DNA of 64,000 nucleotides from Indioceanicola profundi (GTDB lineage Bacteria > Pseudomonadota > Alphaproteobacteria > Azospirillales > Azospirillaceae). Shown one piece after another: positions 62,656-64,000 of this stretch. Numbering within the stretch: position 1 is the first letter of the stretch; each line of letters opens with the position of its first letter. The notes below the pieces were generated by a model. It made no database searches. It had not been told where the DNA came from and saw only the letters and a list, made by a program, of their open reading frames with translations. Location of the stretch: the NCBI RefSeq assembly GCF_003568845.1, contig NZ_CP030126.1, forward strand, positions 1,949,001 through 2,013,000, written 5' to 3'. The position numbers and the translations under genes were made by a program.

Positions 62656-64000
62656 ATGATGCGGATCATCGTCAGGATTTTCGCGGTCGTAGGCTTCCTC
62701 GTCGTGCTGCTGTTCGGCGGGATGGTGGCGGCCCTGTGGGCCTTCGCCCCCGGAGCGCCGGAAGTGCCGGAGCGCGTCGTGCTCGAATTCGATTTTGAGA
62801 CTCCGCTGCTGGAAAAGACGCCGGAGGACCCGCTGGCCGGCCTGCTCGGCGGGCACAATCCCACTGTGCGGGAGCTGGTGGCGGCCATCGACCGGGCGGC
62901 AAAGGATGATCGCGTCAAGGGGCTGGTCGGCCGCATCGGCGACTCCACCGTGGGCTGGGGCGCGACCCAGGAGCTGCGCGACGCCGTCGGCCGCTTCCGG
63001 CAGAGCGGCAAGTTCGCCCTGATCCATTCCGAAAGCTTCGGCGAAGCAGGTTCCGGGATGCTCAGCTACTATCTGGCTTCCGCCTTCGACGAGGTCTGGA
63101 TGCAGCCGGTGGGCACGCTGGGCGTCAACGGCATCGCGGCGGAGCTGCAGGTCTATGGCGGCACGCTGGAAAAGATCTACGTCCAGCCGGAATTCGCCAA
63201 GCGGCATGAGTACAAGACCGCCGCCGAGACCTTCATGGAGCGGGAGCCGACCCAGGCCAACCAGGAGATGACGGCCTCCCTGATCGGCGATCTCTTCGAC
63301 CAATGGGTGGCCGGCGTCGCCAGCTCCCGGAACCTCGATGCGGAAGGGGTGCGGGCCGCCGTCGACCGGGCGCCGCTGCTGGACCGTGAGGCTCTGGAGT
63401 TCAAGCTCATCGACCGGCTGGCCTATTATGACGAGCTGACCCAGACCGCCATGGACCGCGCCTTCACCAGCGGCGACGGGCCGGCGCCGGAGGAGATGGA
63501 CCTGCTGGATTATGCCGGCATCGCCGATCCCACGCCGCCGTCCGACGCGCCCGCCGTGGCGGTGATCATCGGCTCCGGCCCGATCTACCGCGGCGAAGGA
63601 AACGTGGACCCGCTGTCGGGTGAACAGAGCTTCGGCCCCGCCAGCATCGCGGAGGCATTCGACAAGGCGGTGGAGAATGAGAGTGTCCGCGGCATCCTGT
63701 TCCGGGTGGACAGCCCCGGCGGCTCCCCCGTCGGGTCGGAGGTGGTGCGCCGCGCCGTGCAGAGGGCCCGCGAGGCCGGCAAGCCGGTGGTGATCTCGAT
63801 GGGCGACGTGGCCGGTTCCGGCGGCTACTGGGTCGCCATGGACGCCGACCGCATCGTGGCCCAGCCCGGAACCCTGACGGGCTCCATCGGCGTGCTGTAC
63901 GGCAAGCTGGTGACCAGCGGACTTCAGGAATGGGCCGGCGTCGGCACCGCCCGGATCGAGGTCGGGGCCAATGCCGGCATGTGGTCCTCCAACTCGTCCT
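62656..64000 (+). CDS. sppA: Signal peptide peptidase SppA, 67K type (partial, runs off the window)
   Basis: The first 448 residues of an inner-membrane protease that degrades released signal peptides. AGGAGAG lies 10 bases before the ATG. An N-terminal membrane anchor (VRIFAVVGFLVVLLFGGMVAALWAF) precedes the first peptidase domain, with RHEYKTAAETFMEREP supplying the catalytic Lys. The second domain has RGILFRVDSPGGSPVGSEVVRRAV and VISMGDVAGSGGYWVAM with the catalytic Ser, then TGSIGVLYGKL. The layout is that of the double-length 67K type. The 3' end is outside the window. Confidence 0.92.
   Translation, partial: MMRIIVRIFAVVGFLVVLLFGGMVAALWAFAPGAPEVPERVVLEFDFETPLLEKTPEDPLAGLLGGHNPTVRELVAAIDRAAKDDRVKGLVGRIGDSTVGWGATQELRDAVGRFRQSGKFALIHSESFGEAGSGMLSYYLASAFDEVWMQPVGTLGVNGIAAELQVYGGTLEKIYVQPEFAKRHEYKTAAETFMEREPTQANQEMTASLIGDLFDQWVAGVASSRNLDAEGVRAAVDRAPLLDREALEFKLIDRLAYYDELTQTAMDRAFTSGDGPAPEEMDLLDYAGIADPTPPSDAPAVAVIIGSGPIYRGEGNVDPLSGEQSFGPASIAEAFDKAVENESVRGILFRVDSPGGSPVGSEVVRRAVQRAREAGKPVVISMGDVAGSGGYWVAMDADRIVAQPGTLTGSIGVLYGKLVTSGLQEWAGVGTARIEVGANAGMWSSNSS

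Overview
The window is high-GC alphaproteobacterial chromosome, most likely from the Rhodospirillales/Azospirillaceae side of the class. I infer this from TIGR02302, DUF2125 and DUF4743-NUDIX proteins, the argH-lipoprotein-lysA-TIGR02302 order, the rplU-rpmA-obgE-proB cluster, metX-metW, and a class II (B12-dependent) ribonucleotide reductase. No species can be named from sequence alone.

Bases 1-32,500 hold mostly housekeeping genes: a periplasmic nucleosidase, tRNA-Leu(CAA), dsbB, a coq7-type hydroxylase, a dienelactone hydrolase, yciB, two YceI-domain proteins (one fused to cytochrome b561), an HNH nuclease, gluQ, a B12 adenosyltransferase, etfBA plus a 3-hydroxyacyl-CoA dehydrogenase, a Liv-type binding protein, tlpA/argH/lptM-like/lysA, TIGR02302, ftsX without an adjacent ftsE, a YdcF protein, plsC and nrdJ. 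The nrdJ gene carries a 373-residue LAGLIDADG intein placed exactly before the catalytic thiyl-radical cysteine. The adenosyltransferase makes the cofactor that NrdJ uses.

Bases 32,500-44,900 hold DUF2125, an S9 peptidase with a TTG start, hisC and chorismate mutase, metXW, a proline-rich exported protein, and proB/obgE/rpmA/rplU interrupted by an oppositely oriented Phd/PIN toxin-antitoxin pair. A tRNA-Ser(CGA) follows.

Bases 44,856-55,090 are a 10.2-kb integrated element. It is bounded by 19-bp direct repeats copied from the 3' end of tRNA-Ser and by paired 13-bp repeats just inside each end. It carries two tyrosine recombinases facing inward, a serine recombinase, a RepA-like helicase, a phage virion-like protein, a small HTH protein with a palindromic upstream site, a putative abortive-infection (PutAbiC-like) membrane protein and other small genes. 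Its codon use and base composition differ from the flanks. It looks like a phage satellite or a stripped prophage with a possible defence cargo.

Bases 55,091-64,000 return to chromosome: a phytanoyl-CoA dioxygenase-like protein, a divergent LqsR-like regulator and CqsS/LqsS-like sensor kinase (the kinase is frameshifted and the regulator lacks the conserved receiver lysine), a solute-binding protein, pabB-pabC, and sppA running off the window end.
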